A DNA stretch of 64,000 nt from positions 50,607,652-50,671,651 of the forward strand of contig NC_052017.1 of assembly GCF_015832195.1 (NCBI RefSeq). The letters are read 5' to 3'. A model generated the notes under the pieces. That model had not been told where the DNA came from and ran no database searches. It was given only the letters and a program-made list of their open reading frames with translations. The translations under genes and the position numbers were made by a program. Below, in pieces: positions 1 to 11,631 of the stretch (its first letter is position 1; each line of letters starts with the position of its first letter). This DNA comes from Motacilla alba alba. Taxonomy: Eukaryota; Chordata; Aves; Passeriformes; Motacillidae.

Positions 1-670
1 AAATTAATTTAACAGTGACATGATGAGTTCTTTTAATTCTGATGAAAATTCTTCTGTGTAACAAGATGCTTGAATTCCGATAATACAACACTTTTACAGA
101 TTTATATATTGTCATAGATATTCTCTCTTGAAATGTGTTTGCCCATTCCTGCTAACTATTGTCAGATCCTAACAGAATCCTTCACATGGAGACAGGTATT
201 TAGCTTGTCCTTTTACAATATTATTCTGGAAAATTCCTGTGACCTGTCTATTAACCCATCTGTTATAAACTTCTTTGTTAGTGTTCACCTGGATAAATGA
301 TAATTTCTAAGCCCAAATAATTACCTTTGACAGACATGAAGGTGAGAATCAACACTGTACAACAAATGATTCTGTGAAAAGGCAGACCATCATGCTGAAT
401 GGTATTACCAGCACTTTATCACAACTCTCTCATTACAACCACACATAATGGGGTTATTTTTAAGATTTGAACTTGGGATTCTTTTAGTCCAACAGAATTG
501 GACTAAATAATCCCCAGCATAATCCCCAGCCCCTAACAAATGCTTTAGGTTCAGATCACAGCATTTCCTCTGGACAATAAGATCAATAAGATAATGAGGT
601 TCTCTTTACAGATTCTGAAATTATTAAATTTTTTAGCCCAGTAGGGATCATTATGGTCATCTTACTCAGC
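1..670. other. unique AT-rich intergenic sequence
   Basis: No coding frame, RNA gene or repeat family was recognised. The stretch is AT-rich and ends where the CR1 element begins. A small local duplication of the word taatccccagc is visible near 507-530. Confidence 0.6.
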
Positions 671-1422
671 CTCCTGCACTTGGGTCACAGCAACCCCAGG
701 CAGTGCTACAGGCTGGGGAAAAGTGGCTGCAAAACTGCCTGGCAGAAAAGGACCTGGGGGTGCTGCTTGACAGCAGCAGAGCATGAGCCAGTGTGTATGC
801 CCAGGTGGCCAAGCAGGCCAATGGCATCCTGGCCTGGATCAAAAATAGTGCAGCCAGCAGAACAGGGAAATGATCATCCCTCAGTACCCAGCACTGAGGA
901 GACCATACCTTGAAAACCTCCAGTTCAAGGACCCTCAACTTAGGAAGGATATTGAGATGCTGGAGCATGTCCAGAGAAGGGCAACAAGGCTGGGGAAGGG
1001 TCTTGAGCACAAGACCTGTGAGGAGCGACTGAGGCAGCTGGGCGTTTTTAGCCTGGAGAGAAGGAGGCTCAGGGGAGACCTCATTGCTCTCTACAACTGC
1101 CTGAAAGAAGGTTTTGGCCAGGTGGAGGCTGGTCTCTTGTCCCAGTCAACTAGCAAGAGGGTGTGAGGACATGACCTCAAGTAGACACAACCTCCCACTA
1201 GGGGAGGTTCAGGTAGGACATCAAGAAGAATTTCTTCATGGAAAGATTGTCAAGCATGGAACAAACTGGTCAAGGAGGAGGTCAAGTCACCATCCCTGGA
1301 GATGCTCAAGAAAGGACTGGATGTGACAGTTAGTGCTATGGTCTAGTTGACAGGGTGGTGATCAGTCAAAGAATGAACTCAATGGTTTTAGAGGTCTTTT
1401 CCAACCTAAATGATTCCATGAT
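671..1422 (+). mobile_element. CR1 LINE, 5'-truncated 3' end
   Basis: This is the 3' part of a chicken-repeat-1 (CR1) non-LTR retrotransposon in plus orientation. It opens at the conserved stretch reading cctgcacttgggtcacagc and runs colinearly through the last part of ORF2 to the 3' tail, ending in ccaacctaaatgattccatg, the usual CR1 terminus. Conceptual translation around 960-1110 shows the CR1 ORF2 C-terminal pattern [37 protein letters not shown]. The frame is broken by substitutions and small indels, so it encodes nothing functional. Copies truncated at the 5' end and lacking target duplications are normal for CR1. The open frames here, on both strands, are remnants or shadows of this element rather than host genes. 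Confidence 0.93.
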
Positions 1423-3041
1423 AACACATGCCATATAATTCATTCCAAGATTTCTGTCTGAATTTCAGCTACCTGTAGCTGAGCTGGGACTTAATTTGCA
1501 ATTGAAAGCGTAATTTGGTGTAAAGACTCTCTGCCTAATTGAATGTTCTACTTCCCCCAGTGATGTGCTCCTGTTACAAGTATCAATAAATATATGCACA
1601 GTGTAAGTTGAAATGCTTTTGTATAATGGTAAAGTTTTCCTTGAAGCATCTTGGAGGAGTGTTAAGCACTTTAAAGTTTTTTGAGAATTTTGAGACAATG
1701 CTTTTTGCTCAGGCAATTGAAATATATCTGCAAGGCAAGAGTAGTTCAAAGTTGCCAATATGAGGAGAGACAGGTGCCTTTTAAATTATTCATAGATCTC
1801 TGCTGGCTACCCATCTTTTTGCAGATGGGATTTTTGTTGTTGTTTTGTTGGTTGTTTTTTTCTTTCATTTCTCTCTTTTTTTTTTTTTTTTTTTTTTTAT
1901 CCCTGATGGGTTTAATGCATTTATTGCACTCTTAGCTCCATGAATAGATATGAGAAATGCAAAGGCAAAGCTTTAACTAGAAAGAGAACAAGAAGTATGC
2001 TCTGCTTTAACAGATTCTCTGTTTATCACTGACAGCTATCTCAGATTGTTAAGGTGCTTCCCAGGAAAGCTTTTTTTTTCTCTCATGACTTCTCATTGAT
2101 GACTATGGCTCTTTGTGACAACAACCCGGACAACAATCAGAGGTGGAAGATCAGTTGCCCAAACCTGTAAAATCGTTTATTATTATATATTAGATCAGTC
2201 TGGTAAAAAATGTATTATTTTTTAGGAGAGAGGGCAACAAAGTGAATAGTTTGCTAACTATTAATTTTGGTTATATTAATTTTAACCATGTGGCTGTAGA
2301 AATGACTTCACTTATTCCTATTGCCAATGTTTCTTTCTCCTCTGTACTTATAGGATTTATTTTATTCATCAGCCTTTCTTTAAAAAAATAGATTCTGCAT
2401 TACAATTATATCTTTTTTACATCCTTGTCTTACTTCAGGTGAAAAAAAAAACCTTTCAGAATTCTTTCTCCTTTCTCATCTTGCTCTCTGCTTAGTCTTC
2501 ACCTCTTTATCTATTACATCTCCATGCATCCAGACAAAGAGATGGATCAATCTACCATATAATGGTGCATGATTCTGACATCTGATGTCAAGTTTAAAAG
2601 AAAAAAAATAAGCTAATTCAATGTATATTCAAAAAAAAAAAAAAAAGATCTTGAAAATGAAAATCTCAGTCAAGAGAGGTACTATCCCAAGGTAGGGTTA
2701 CATGCAGATGCTGTGCAGGAATGCGTGTGAGAGAATATGCACATGTGAGAAAGGTGATATATTGCAGCTTGCATTTGGCAATGATCAATAAAACAATCTT
2801 AGCTGTTGTTAGCTGGCTTCCCAGGTCTGACTTTCAGATGTAAGGATTTGAGATGGCTTGTATTTGGATAGACTTCAGAAAGTCTTGAAGGCCAGAAACC
2901 AGTTCAGCCAGGTGCTGAATTCCTCATTTTACAGTCAAATAGGTTCAGAAACCTTTGGATACTGGAAATGAATTCTCAATAATTTTTCCACTGAAATAAT
3001 ACTTGGCCTATGTCACCACAACATTTTTATGAAAATCCTTT
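1423..3041. other. intergenic sequence with homopolymer tracts
   Basis: No gene or dispersed repeat was recognised. It contains a 23-base T run at 1876-1898 and a 16-base A run at 2631-2646. A degenerate T-rich zone (1830-1900) accounts for the phenylalanine-rich short frame there. Confidence 0.6.
1876..1898. repeat. poly(T) tract, 23 bases
   Basis: This is an uninterrupted T run directly visible in the sequence, preceded by T-rich interrupted sequence (gttgttttgttggttg). It could be a simple repeat or the decayed tail of a minus-strand retroposon. No element body was recognised beside it. Confidence 0.9.
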
Positions 3042-3405
3042 TGTCAGGATTTTCTTCTCCTGAGAAGCTGAGGGCCTCAGGAACAAATGTAAACAAATTA
3101 CTATCTGTTGCTGTGGAATGCAACAGGTGCATTCTTGATTAGTCCATGTTGGATGTTTCTACTTAATAACCAATCAAGAAGGCAGCTGGTTGAAACTCTC
3201 TGAGAGTCACAAGCGTTTGTTATACATTCTTTTCTATTCCGGTCTTGCTTTCAGATGTATCTTTCTCTCTGTTCTTTTAGTGTAGTTTTAATGTGGTCTT
3301 TTCATTATATTATATATCATAATATAATAAACCAGCCTTCTGAAACATGGAGTCAAGATTTCTCCATCTCTCACCCCTTGTCCTGGCTGCCCTGAAGACC
3401 GCGGG
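3042..3405 (+). mobile_element. solo LTR of an avian (songbird-type) endogenous retrovirus
   Basis: The segment starts with TGTCAGGATTTTCTTCTCCT, which I recognise from memory as the 5' edge of an LTR common in songbird genomes. LTR-like signals follow in order: a CCAAT-type motif (aaccaatca, about 3168), an AT-rich promoter-like zone (3300-3325) and an AATAAA polyadenylation signal at 3326-3331. After that comes the conserved R/U5-like text cttctgaaacatggagtca. No gag, pol or env sequence follows, so this is a solo LTR or a fragment. The 3' edge is uncertain: the recognisable part stops in the ctgaagaccgcggg region near 3400 and no target duplication of the left flank (tccttt) was found. The small minus-strand frame at 3288-3515 is incidental. 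Confidence 0.75.
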
Positions 3406-4691
3406 CCTAAAATTGTAGTGTCTTGAGCTGTTTCTTTTCCGTTCTTTTCATATTTGCTGGAGTCACAGAGAACAGAGGCATTCACACATAAATACTTCAG
3501 CATTCTATTAATCAACTTTAGTTTCCTCTGAGATTGCAGTAGGTAGTTACTGAGACTGTGTTTTGGTCAGTTAGTTTTTGGGTTTCTGTTTTTTGGGGTT
3601 TTTTTTGAGGAGTATGAAATAAAGGTCATATGTGCTTTTATGCTTTGGGGTTTTTCTTTGCATGGAGACCAAGAGTTGTTATAACTTGGATTGGTGTGGA
3701 GGCCAGTAAATACTCCCTATTCCATTAGAATAATCTTTTTATATTGTGTTCCTGAACCTGGGGACTGTAATACTGTATTTCACTGAGGAGCAAGAACAGA
3801 GAGTAAAACATCAGCATATGTACCAAAAATTTCAAACCTTTTATCTCTTCAGCACCTTCACATCATTATACTCTGTAAGTCTTCAGAATATATATCCTTC
3901 AAGGCAGTGGCTTACTCTGTTAGTATGCAATAAATTGGTTTTGCTGTCAAGATCTGGATTAGTACTGTGGTAGATATTCCAGGTTTTAACTTTTTTTTTG
4001 TATTTCAACCTATAAGAAAATATAAATTATTAGAGACTGTGAGGAAATCTCCACTAACCTGAGATCCAGCTTATCCCCAGCACATTTCACCTAAAAATGT
4101 TGTTGCTCCATAGCATTGCAAGTGACAGCAAACACCTCTGTCTTTCTTTCCTGTCATGAGAAACATCTACATAAACATTGTTGGGGGTGAAGGTAGTTAA
4201 GTAATTAAAACTATTTTATAATTATCCAGTTTACTAATAAGAAGGGATTCATCATAAGTAAATGGAAAAAATCAGCTGTTGTTCATACCTGACCTTGAGT
4301 GCAATTATCAGTCCACAAAGAGCAAAATTGTGTTGTGGGTTTTTTTTAACAAAATATCAAATGTACTAAGTGTACTATTACATCTAGATAAGCTCTTCTC
4401 ACATAAGGATTAGATTTTTTTTGTTGATTTTATTTTCTTGCAAATATTTAAATCTGAGAGGTGTAATACTAATGGAGAAGAAGTATCTTTAAAACTGCTC
4501 TTGACCTTGAAAATTTTGAATGATAATCAAAATCCCTGGTTTTTCAGTATGAGACAGTCATAACTTTAGATGCAAACTTTATCAGAGTATATTGCTGTAT
4601 ATGTTATACAATATTTAAAGCAATAGGCACAAGACAGCTCAGGTGGTCTAGGTCCACTTCCATGACCTTGTACCATACCATGTGGTCACAA
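3406..4691. other. intergenic sequence, nothing recognised
   Basis: AT-rich sequence with T-rich patches around 3590-3610 and 3990. No coding frame, RNA gene or repeat family was recognised. The first tens of bases could still belong to the LTR whose 3' edge is unclear. Confidence 0.55.
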
Positions 4692-4696
4692 GCAAA
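4692..4696. repeat. left target-site duplication GCAAA of the 4697-5519 LTR
   Basis: GCAAA directly precedes the LTR edge and recurs at 5520-5524 directly after the other edge. A 5-bp duplication fits integration by an ERVL- or gamma-type retroviral integrase. Confidence 0.75.
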
Positions 4697-5519
4697 CAGG
4701 ATGGGCTGACCCTGGCTGGATACCCACCTAAATCACTCTACCCCTTTCCTCCTCAGTTGCACAGGAGAGAAAAAAACCTAATGAAGGGCTCATGGCTTGA
4801 GATAAGGGACAGGGAGACATATTCACCATCACAAACAAAACATACACAGCTTGGGTGAATTACCTGAATTTATTACCAACCAAATCAGAGAAGGATAATG
4901 AGAAATAAAACCACGTTCCCCCTACCTCTCTTTTACTCCAAGGCTTAATTTTTTCCCAATTCTCCACCTACTCTCCTGAAGTAGTGCAGGTAGGTGAGAA
5001 ATGGGGGCTATGGTCAGAAGCTCACATATGAATAGCTCCAATGTGGGTGCCTCATGGGGTCACAGCCTTCTTTGGGCATATTCACCTGCCCCAGGGTGAG
5101 TTCCACAGGCTGCTGGTGGATCTCTGCTCCACCATGGACCTCCATGGGCTGCAGGGGCACAACTGCTTTGCCCTGGTCTGTTCCATGGGCTACAGGGGAA
5201 TCCCTCCTCTGGTGCCTGAAGCACCTCCTTGGCCTCCTTCACTGACTTTGGTGTCTGTAGAGCTGCTGCTCTCACATATTCTCATTCCTCTCTTCTCTGC
5301 CAGCAACTGCTCCTGTGAGGTAACTTTTTACCCATCTTAAATATATTATTCTGAGGCACTATCACTACTGCTGATGGGCTTGGCCTCGACGAGCAGCAGG
5401 TCCATCGTGGAGCTGGCTGGCACTGACTCCATCTGAGACGGAAAATTTCTGGCAGCTTCTCACAGAAGCTGCCTTTGTAAGTTTCCTGCTACCAAAACCT
5501 TGGCACCAAACCCAATACA
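4697..5519 (-). mobile_element. solo LTR of an avian endogenous retrovirus (ERVL-like)
   Basis: Read on the minus strand, the element begins TGTATTGGGTTTGGTGCCAA and runs to a decayed 3' edge, where TGTGG on the plus strand has become CAGGA. Diagnostic plus-strand phrases are ctgaccctggctgga at the left, gataatgagaaataaaacca, a GC-rich set of degenerate modules built on catgggctgcagggg, and ctaccaaaacc at the right. Minus-strand signals include a TATA-like ATATTTAAGAT (about 5335) and AATAAATTC (about 4869). The GCAAA duplication on both sides fixes the boundaries. It is shorter than the related copy at 50477-52243, mainly because several GC-rich modules are missing. Frames at 5041-5340 (+) and 5060-5275 (-) arise from those stop-poor modules and are not genes. 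The ERVL assignment is from memory of family texture and duplication size. Confidence 0.82.
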
Positions 5520-5524
5520 GCAAA
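5520..5524. repeat. right target-site duplication GCAAA
   Basis: It matches GCAAA at 4692-4696 and follows the canonical CA end of the LTR at 5518-5519. Confidence 0.75.
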
Positions 5525-5604
5525 TCATTTAATCCTTCAGTGCCTATGTTTTTTCATCTAACAACTGGAAATAAGAACTGCCTTTCTCCTATTAATTTGA
5601 TTAC

Positions 5605-5645
5605 TTAGGTTCTTATCCTAATAAGTTTAGGTTCATATCCTAATG
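5605..5645. repeat. tandem duplication, period 22, two copies
   Basis: The phrase ttaggttcttatcctaata at 5605-5623 is repeated as ttaggttcatatcctaatg at 5627-5645, with two differences. This is a local slippage-type duplication. Confidence 0.85.
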
Positions 5646-6392
5646 AACTACCTGTTGGTCTGTTTTACAGTGTTGATCACATTAGGCTATAGACCTCAAG
5701 GAGAGATTTGAGCAGAAAAGAGAATTTTCATTAGAACTGTAACATTATCAAAAGACACAACACAATACTGCTATTCTTCACCTGTGTCCCACGGTGTTTT
5801 CACTCCTTTGAGGACTTCAGAAGTTTCAAGTACAACAGATGCAGTCATATGTATCACCTGCCGCTAAGTTTGAATTCAGATACGACAGCAAATCATCTGT
5901 CCTTCCCTATGTAAGTTTATGCAGTTGTCCATGTGCTCTTTCAGCAAATTTGCATGTGCTAATACATGAAGTTTTGTTTTCCCAGATGAAAATATAGTCT
6001 AATATTCCACGTTTTCATAAATAAGCAAAAGCAATGTTTGATTGTTGCCTTTCTTTTCTTGGATGTATAATGCATGGCCTCTAAGGTAGTGAATACTTTG
6101 ATTTCCATGTTAAAGCTTTGTGAACATTCATTACATGAAGGTATGTATATTTTTAGAATTATGTCATGGCTGACAATCAGGAATATTGTCAGAAAACCAA
6201 AAGCACTGTCATTCCCACTCAAATTAAATTAATTTTAAAATTCATTTATAGGGGCAATATTTTTCATTACATTTGTATTTATTCAATAAAACCCCCACAC
6301 TTTATTCAATAATGAAATTAAATCTTTCCCAAAATACTGAGAAACTAAAATTGCTTCTTTTCTTGGCTGAGACAAATCTAGTTCCCTCTGTG

Positions 6393-6441
6393 AAGCATAT
6401 CAGTAACTGTGTTTTAAGCATATCAGTAAACTGTGTGTTTT
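6393..6441. repeat. tandem duplication, period about 23, two copies
   Basis: aagcatatcagtaactgtg at 6393-6411 recurs immediately as aagcatatcagtaaactgtg from 6416, with a one-base insertion. The high identity implies a fairly recent duplication. Confidence 0.9.
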
Positions 6442-9400
6442 ACTTACATCTTGCCAGGTATTATGCCAACATGTAATCTAACTTCCAAACATTGTAAAAA
6501 TGAACAGAAATCACTAGGTATATTGCATATGACTGAAATTTAGCTAATAATACATTAGGTCCACCAGGCCTCTCTATACTGCAATAGTTTTCTTCCATTT
6601 GAAGATTAACGTACACTGAGCAGATCCTTTTTTATGAAGTTTGTCTAAAGCAAGGCAGAATCTAACCTCTGCTTTGCAAGAGTCTTATGTGCCTCATATT
6701 TGAATGTTCATTCAGTTGTGCAGATTGAAGCTCTGCTATGGTCAGCAGAGTGACACTGTTTAAGCCAAGCAATCTGGGATCCCATACAAAAATTCTTCCA
6801 ATGAATACTGGCAATAACTTTCCTAATGGATTCTAATTGAAACAGAAAATGGAATTAATTAAACTGAACTTAAAGCCCATTATAGTATTTGGTTTTCTTG
6901 AAGTTTTGTATAACCTATTACTTCATTAATTAATTTTTAATTGGCAAAGTTTCCTCTGGCATAAAACTTTTCTTTCAAGTGAAAGTCAATGTAAGTCTCT
7001 GGTTTTACGTGACTATCAATTTTTTCTCGAAACACCATCCTTATTCATACTTGAGTGAAAGGTAAGCTGTGAAGTCAATCTGTAGGGAACAAACCTTTTG
7101 TTTTTTGCTTTTTTTGGTGTCCCTATTAGCAGTCTAAAATGTTAGCAATTTTGGGGATCAGGCAAGTGTGGTGTGTTCAGGAATCCATCTTACATGCATA
7201 ATGCTTGAACATTTGTACTGATCCATTTTCTATTCCACCTCTACAGAATCATATTTATTTTTGAACAATTTACATAACATTTTCTTATATTTCACTGAAC
7301 TACAAAATCATTTTCTCTAACTGAAGGATTGTATTCTAGCTTTTTGAGTAAAATACTTTTAGGTTTTGATTGAATTTGTAGAAAAGAAGGTTAGCACCCA
7401 GTTTTTTGGGGCTCTGAAAAATTTCACAGCAGATGGTGGACAGCGCAGGTGATGGGAAGATCTCACAGAAGTGGGCTGCTAGCATTTTTTCCTACCAGCT
7501 GTATGTCCAGCCTCAGGACATTAAAAAGACAGCTATTATCAGTCATATCTAACTATAACCCTGATATATTACGACTAAATGGTAAAGGAATTCCTGCTCT
7601 GGGCTCCAAACAGAGAAAAAGAAGGCAGGGTGAATTAGTAGGAATGCCATGAAGTATGAGGGGTGAAGAAAGAACCCAATTAGGTCTGGAAAACAGACAA
7701 AATATAATCTGCTAAATATGGGTTGGACGCATGAGGAAGATTTTTCACATTATTCAAAACTTTTTTGAACAGGTTAGTTGTAGGAGAAATTCTGTCAAGA
7801 AGTAATACATGCAAGATAAGTAGCAACATGACATATCTTGGGTACAAAAAGTTGTGTCTAATTATAAATTTTTCAGGCAACATAAAAAACCAATCCTGTT
7901 CCACAATATCATGTGCAGAAAGCTCTATGAGAATGTAGTCACAGCACATGGTTAAAGCCTGAGCTGTGACCTTCACATCAAACCTGAGACAGAAGGGACT
8001 TTACACTCTGAAGATGGAAATCACTGAGGACTTTCACAGCCACCATCACTTTTGAATGTCGCGTAACAAATATAGGAAGAAGCCCAATCTGCTGTGAACT
8101 CTGCTGAGCATTTCCTTGTCCCTTAGGAATGGGCTTTACTCCTCAGCGTGCAACAGAAAATGATGAAAAGACTGTTTTCACTAATATGATGACACAAGTC
8201 TACACATTAGTGAAATAACACTGTCTGCTTTCAGTCTTTAACAGAGCTTCAAAAGAAATAAAAATAAAATCCTAAAACAAGCAATGGTATTTATGTCAGC
8301 AGTGATTTTTTGACTGAAGGTAGATACATACATGAAAGAATTAAGTGGTCCAGTTAAATACTCATTGTTGGTGCTCTTTCAGGTGGGAGAATATATGTAA
8401 TTCTAACAAGCTGGAGTTTATGTGGTCTATATTTCTATGCTACACAAAACTATGAACCAAAGGTACCCAAAAGCTAACTTCTATGACTATATTATGGAAG
8501 GACTCCTTACAGACACGTGCACACATCGTAAATGGGTCACTAGTGTCTAATGACAACAGATGTTACTTCTTTGCTTTCCTGCCACTGAAATGCAAATTAT
8601 ACTTTCCCTTCAGCCTTATACAGTCAAAGCTGTCTATAGTCCACGGGTCCTATTTAACTTGATACCATTCTCTTCAATTTTTGCAAGGGAGTATAATATT
8701 TTGCTTTCAAACCTCTCCCGAGCAAACAGGCAAGAAATCATTTGGTGGATATTCAGTTTTGTGATGTTGTGTTCATCTTCTGTGATCAAGTTCTATTCTT
8801 TCTTCTTACTTTAAGCAAAATTGTTTCAATTCATATGATATACAAGGTATTTTTTCTTCTGTTCTTGTACAAAGCACTCCAGAAAGAAAACGCAAAGTGT
8901 AATCAAGTTGTGTAGGACTACATTAACAACTTTAATGTAAAAGGAGGCCCAAAATGTGCAATAAATCACCTGGTTAAAGCCTGAAAACCTCTTTTTGTTT
9001 ATACATTTATTGATTTTTTTTCTCTAATCATGTCTAGCTCCTTTAATCATCAGTTGCTTGCTTGCCCTCTATTATCCAAAATCAAAGTAATAGACTTCAG
9101 CTAAACAATAGTTGCAATTTATAGAGTGACAAGGAATGCCTTTTATCCACCAGAGAGACTCCTTCCAACTTCAAGAAAGGACAATCTCTTCAGATGTTTT
9201 TCAGTCTTCATGAAAAAAAAATTGCAAAGCAAAAAGAAAGCATTTCCCAATAAACCATTGCTGAAACAGCCAGAGGGGGACAGAGTGATTGTTTCATGCT
9301 GATTTTTGTTGGTTTTGCTAAAGTAATTACATGAAGGGCAGGGTGGGCAGGATGTAAGGCAAAAAGTTATGATACTGTCATGGCCCAGAGTAAATGCATT

Positions 9401-10387
9401 CTCCTGAACTCCCCCACTCATGCTGCAGCCTTCTCTATTTTATAACATGGAAAACAGCCTGTGCATAAATTTTCTGGTTTAGACAGACCTGGTTAATGAC
9501 AGGTGAGATAGTTGCTAATTTCCAGTGAAAAGTGTTGATGAGTGGGTAAGGTTGGTCATTAGCACTGAATGTTAGGACTGCAATACATGTCTTCAAGCCT
9601 GACTCAGCATCAAAGGACAGTGTAGACTTGAGTACTTTCTGCTTGTGCAATTTTTCCATGTATGCAGTCACACTGCAGGATATTTAGAGAATCAGAGATG
9701 CTAACATGATCACATTTCCCCTTATTCCTTTTCTCTTCTTACAAGCAAATGTTAGTTGAATAAAATGTCAAAGGTTTCATGTGTGGCTTTTAATATACAT
9801 TTCTCGGTTTGTTGGTTTAGTTGTTTTTTTGTTCTTTTTGGTTTTTTTTCTTAATAAAGACAGTGCAAAAACAAAGTGAAAACCTACTCAGTATTTCTTT
9901 CCTTAACATCCCCACATGTGTTGACTGACAAGCTGAAAGTGTGGGTGGGCAAAATAAATTTTCACTAAAATATTTCTCCAAGAAATGCTTTTCTAAAATT
10001 TTTGAAACAGCCATAAACAAAAATTACTCCCAGCAGTGCTCCAGGGTTATTTGAATACCCCACTGATTATAATTCCCCAATATCTATTGTTTCATCACTA
10101 CAGCATTAGGGAGAAATTAAATAGCTCTTTCCATGTATCTTATTCTATTATTTCCTTTATTTTATTTCACAGGTCATTTGCAATCTCTTGAATGTGAAAG
10201 GTAAAAATCTTTATTGTGTAAGCAGAAGCATGGAAATAAGGTATGAAAGTGGATCAGAATCTTGAAAGAAAACACTTTTTCCTTCTGATTGCTTTGGTAA
10301 TTGCTACTTAGGGCTCTTCCTAAGTAATGCTGGCTTGCTTATGATGACAGTTTTTGGTAGTAGCTCTTAGGATCCTCATCTTTCAAT

Positions 10388-10465
10388 TCCCACTGCATAG
10401 TGTACTGCCAGCAGAGAACTATAAAATGGTTTCTGCCCCAAAGAGCTTATACTGATTTAAATTGT
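10388..10465 (+). repeat. ancient amniote interspersed repeat relic
   Basis: The segment reads cactgcatagtgtactgcc, then ttctgccccaaagagcttat. It matches my memory of an old repeat found across reptiles and birds, whose consensus runs roughly 'ccattgtgctaggtgctgta ... gtccctgccccaaagagctt'. Matches are colinear with many substitutions, which fits great age. A second copy of the same segment lies at 44092-44175 on the same strand. I cannot give a database family name with confidence. Confidence 0.6.
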
Positions 10466-11103
10466 GATTGATAGAATACTGTCAATCCATGCTTTCAACT
10501 TCTTTGGGTCTTTTAGTAAGAAAACCAGATAAAAAAGAATAGGGAAGAAGCAATATATTATTCTGAAATTTTAAGATCTAGCCAAAGGTTTTTTATAGTG
10601 GAGACTGGAACAGACCAGCTTGTGGTCTTCAGCCTTTCCTTTGGCTATTGATTCAGGAAAGTAATAATTCGTTACTTGCTTTTCTGAGCTAGCTTCTATC
10701 TTGAAGAGGCCACCACCCTTGTATTTTTTTGTTTGTGTAGTCAGCCTTTAAAGAGTAGCTGATTTTATCGGGATTTGTGGTGTGGTTTTTGCCCAATAGC
10801 AGTGTCGAAGTGACTCAAAGTTTACACCACTGTTAGTCCAGTGATTTAAATGGATTCCTGGACATACCAGAGTTAATTAATAGGCAGCAACTTACTCTCA
10901 TATCTGAATGAGCAGAGTAGAGCATGTAGTCCCCTTTCAGCAGAACAAGTGATACTACATGTTGTCATTAAGGCATACAGTTTCTTATTAAAACACTCTA
11001 CAGAGAAAGAGAATAAATTATATATTGTAAATTGATATAACTAGAAGAACAGTCAACATGAACAAACCATAATTAAATAACCACCTTTAAAAATACACAG
11101 GAT
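10466..11103. other. intergenic sequence, nothing recognised
   Basis: AT-rich sequence without a recognisable gene or repeat. Confidence 0.55.
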
Positions 11104-11601
11104 GTGGGAAATAAGATGATCCAGGTTAAACAATGTGTGAACATAATTTCCAGAAAGTTATATATGCAAAATCAAACTCAGCAAAGTATATTTATATTTC
11201 TTAATAAGAAGAGAGGAAAATGTGTATTGAAAACTGACAGAGTAAAACCAACCATGAAATTTCATGAGTTTGAAGAAAAGCTACAAAAAGCCACCAAACT
11301 AACAAAATATCAAAATATATTATTAAGCAGGAATGAAACAGAGTTCTCTAGCATTCAGCTAGAGATTTTCACCCACCTTACACACATTCAATATCTGGTC
11401 CAGATAGGCTGCCCACCAAATCATCATTCTTGCCTCTTAATATTGAGAGCTCTGCATTGTCATTCCATAGAGAATTTCATGGAACAAAAATTTCATGAGA
11501 AACAGCAGTCTCTTGGCAGTCTTCAAGGACAAGTCGAAAAGTTACTGGAACAGAAAGAGAGGTGCTTAGATCTGGGTTCACATATGTGTTTAGGACCCTA
11601 A
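11104..11601 (+). other. longest ORF of the window (165 codons), probably chance
   Basis: The frame runs from ATG at 11104 to a stop at 11599-11601 and predicts a lysine-, glutamine- and isoleucine-rich protein with no signal peptide, membrane segment or known motif. The section EEKLQKATKLTKYQNILLSR and the later SLGSLQGQVEKLLEQKE could form short helices, but AT-rich DNA often gives such composition. The last 40 or so codons overlap an ancient repeat relic (11559-11631), which argues against a conserved coding exon. By my rough estimate, a frame this long is somewhat unusual by chance in 64 kb but not decisive. No clear promoter, splice context or polyadenylation context was seen. I do not recognise the product and assign no function. 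Confidence 0.25.
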
Positions 11602-11631
11602 AGAACTTTGATTTCAATGGGGCTCTAATTC
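11559..11631 (+). repeat. ancient amniote repeat relic
   Basis: The phrases aggtgcttagatctggg, tttaggaccctaaag and ttgatttcaatggggctct occur in the order expected from an old amniote repeat, whose consensus contains 'aggtgcctaggacc ... cattgatttcaatgggag'. Identity is modest. The match rests mainly on the 'ttgatttcaatggg' core and the flanking 'aggtgctta'. Confidence 0.5.

Larger units (their letters stand above)
5525..10387. other. long unique AT-rich interval
   Basis: Apart from two small tandem duplications (5605-5645 and 6393-6441), no gene, RNA or repeat family was recognised. All frames here are under 100 codons and resemble no protein I know. A GTTT-rich simple stretch lies at 9808-9852. 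Confidence 0.55.

Noticed and set aside
870..1166. 98-codon open frame on plus
   Set aside because: It is a decayed remnant of CR1 ORF2, with the family's C-terminal motifs, not a host gene.
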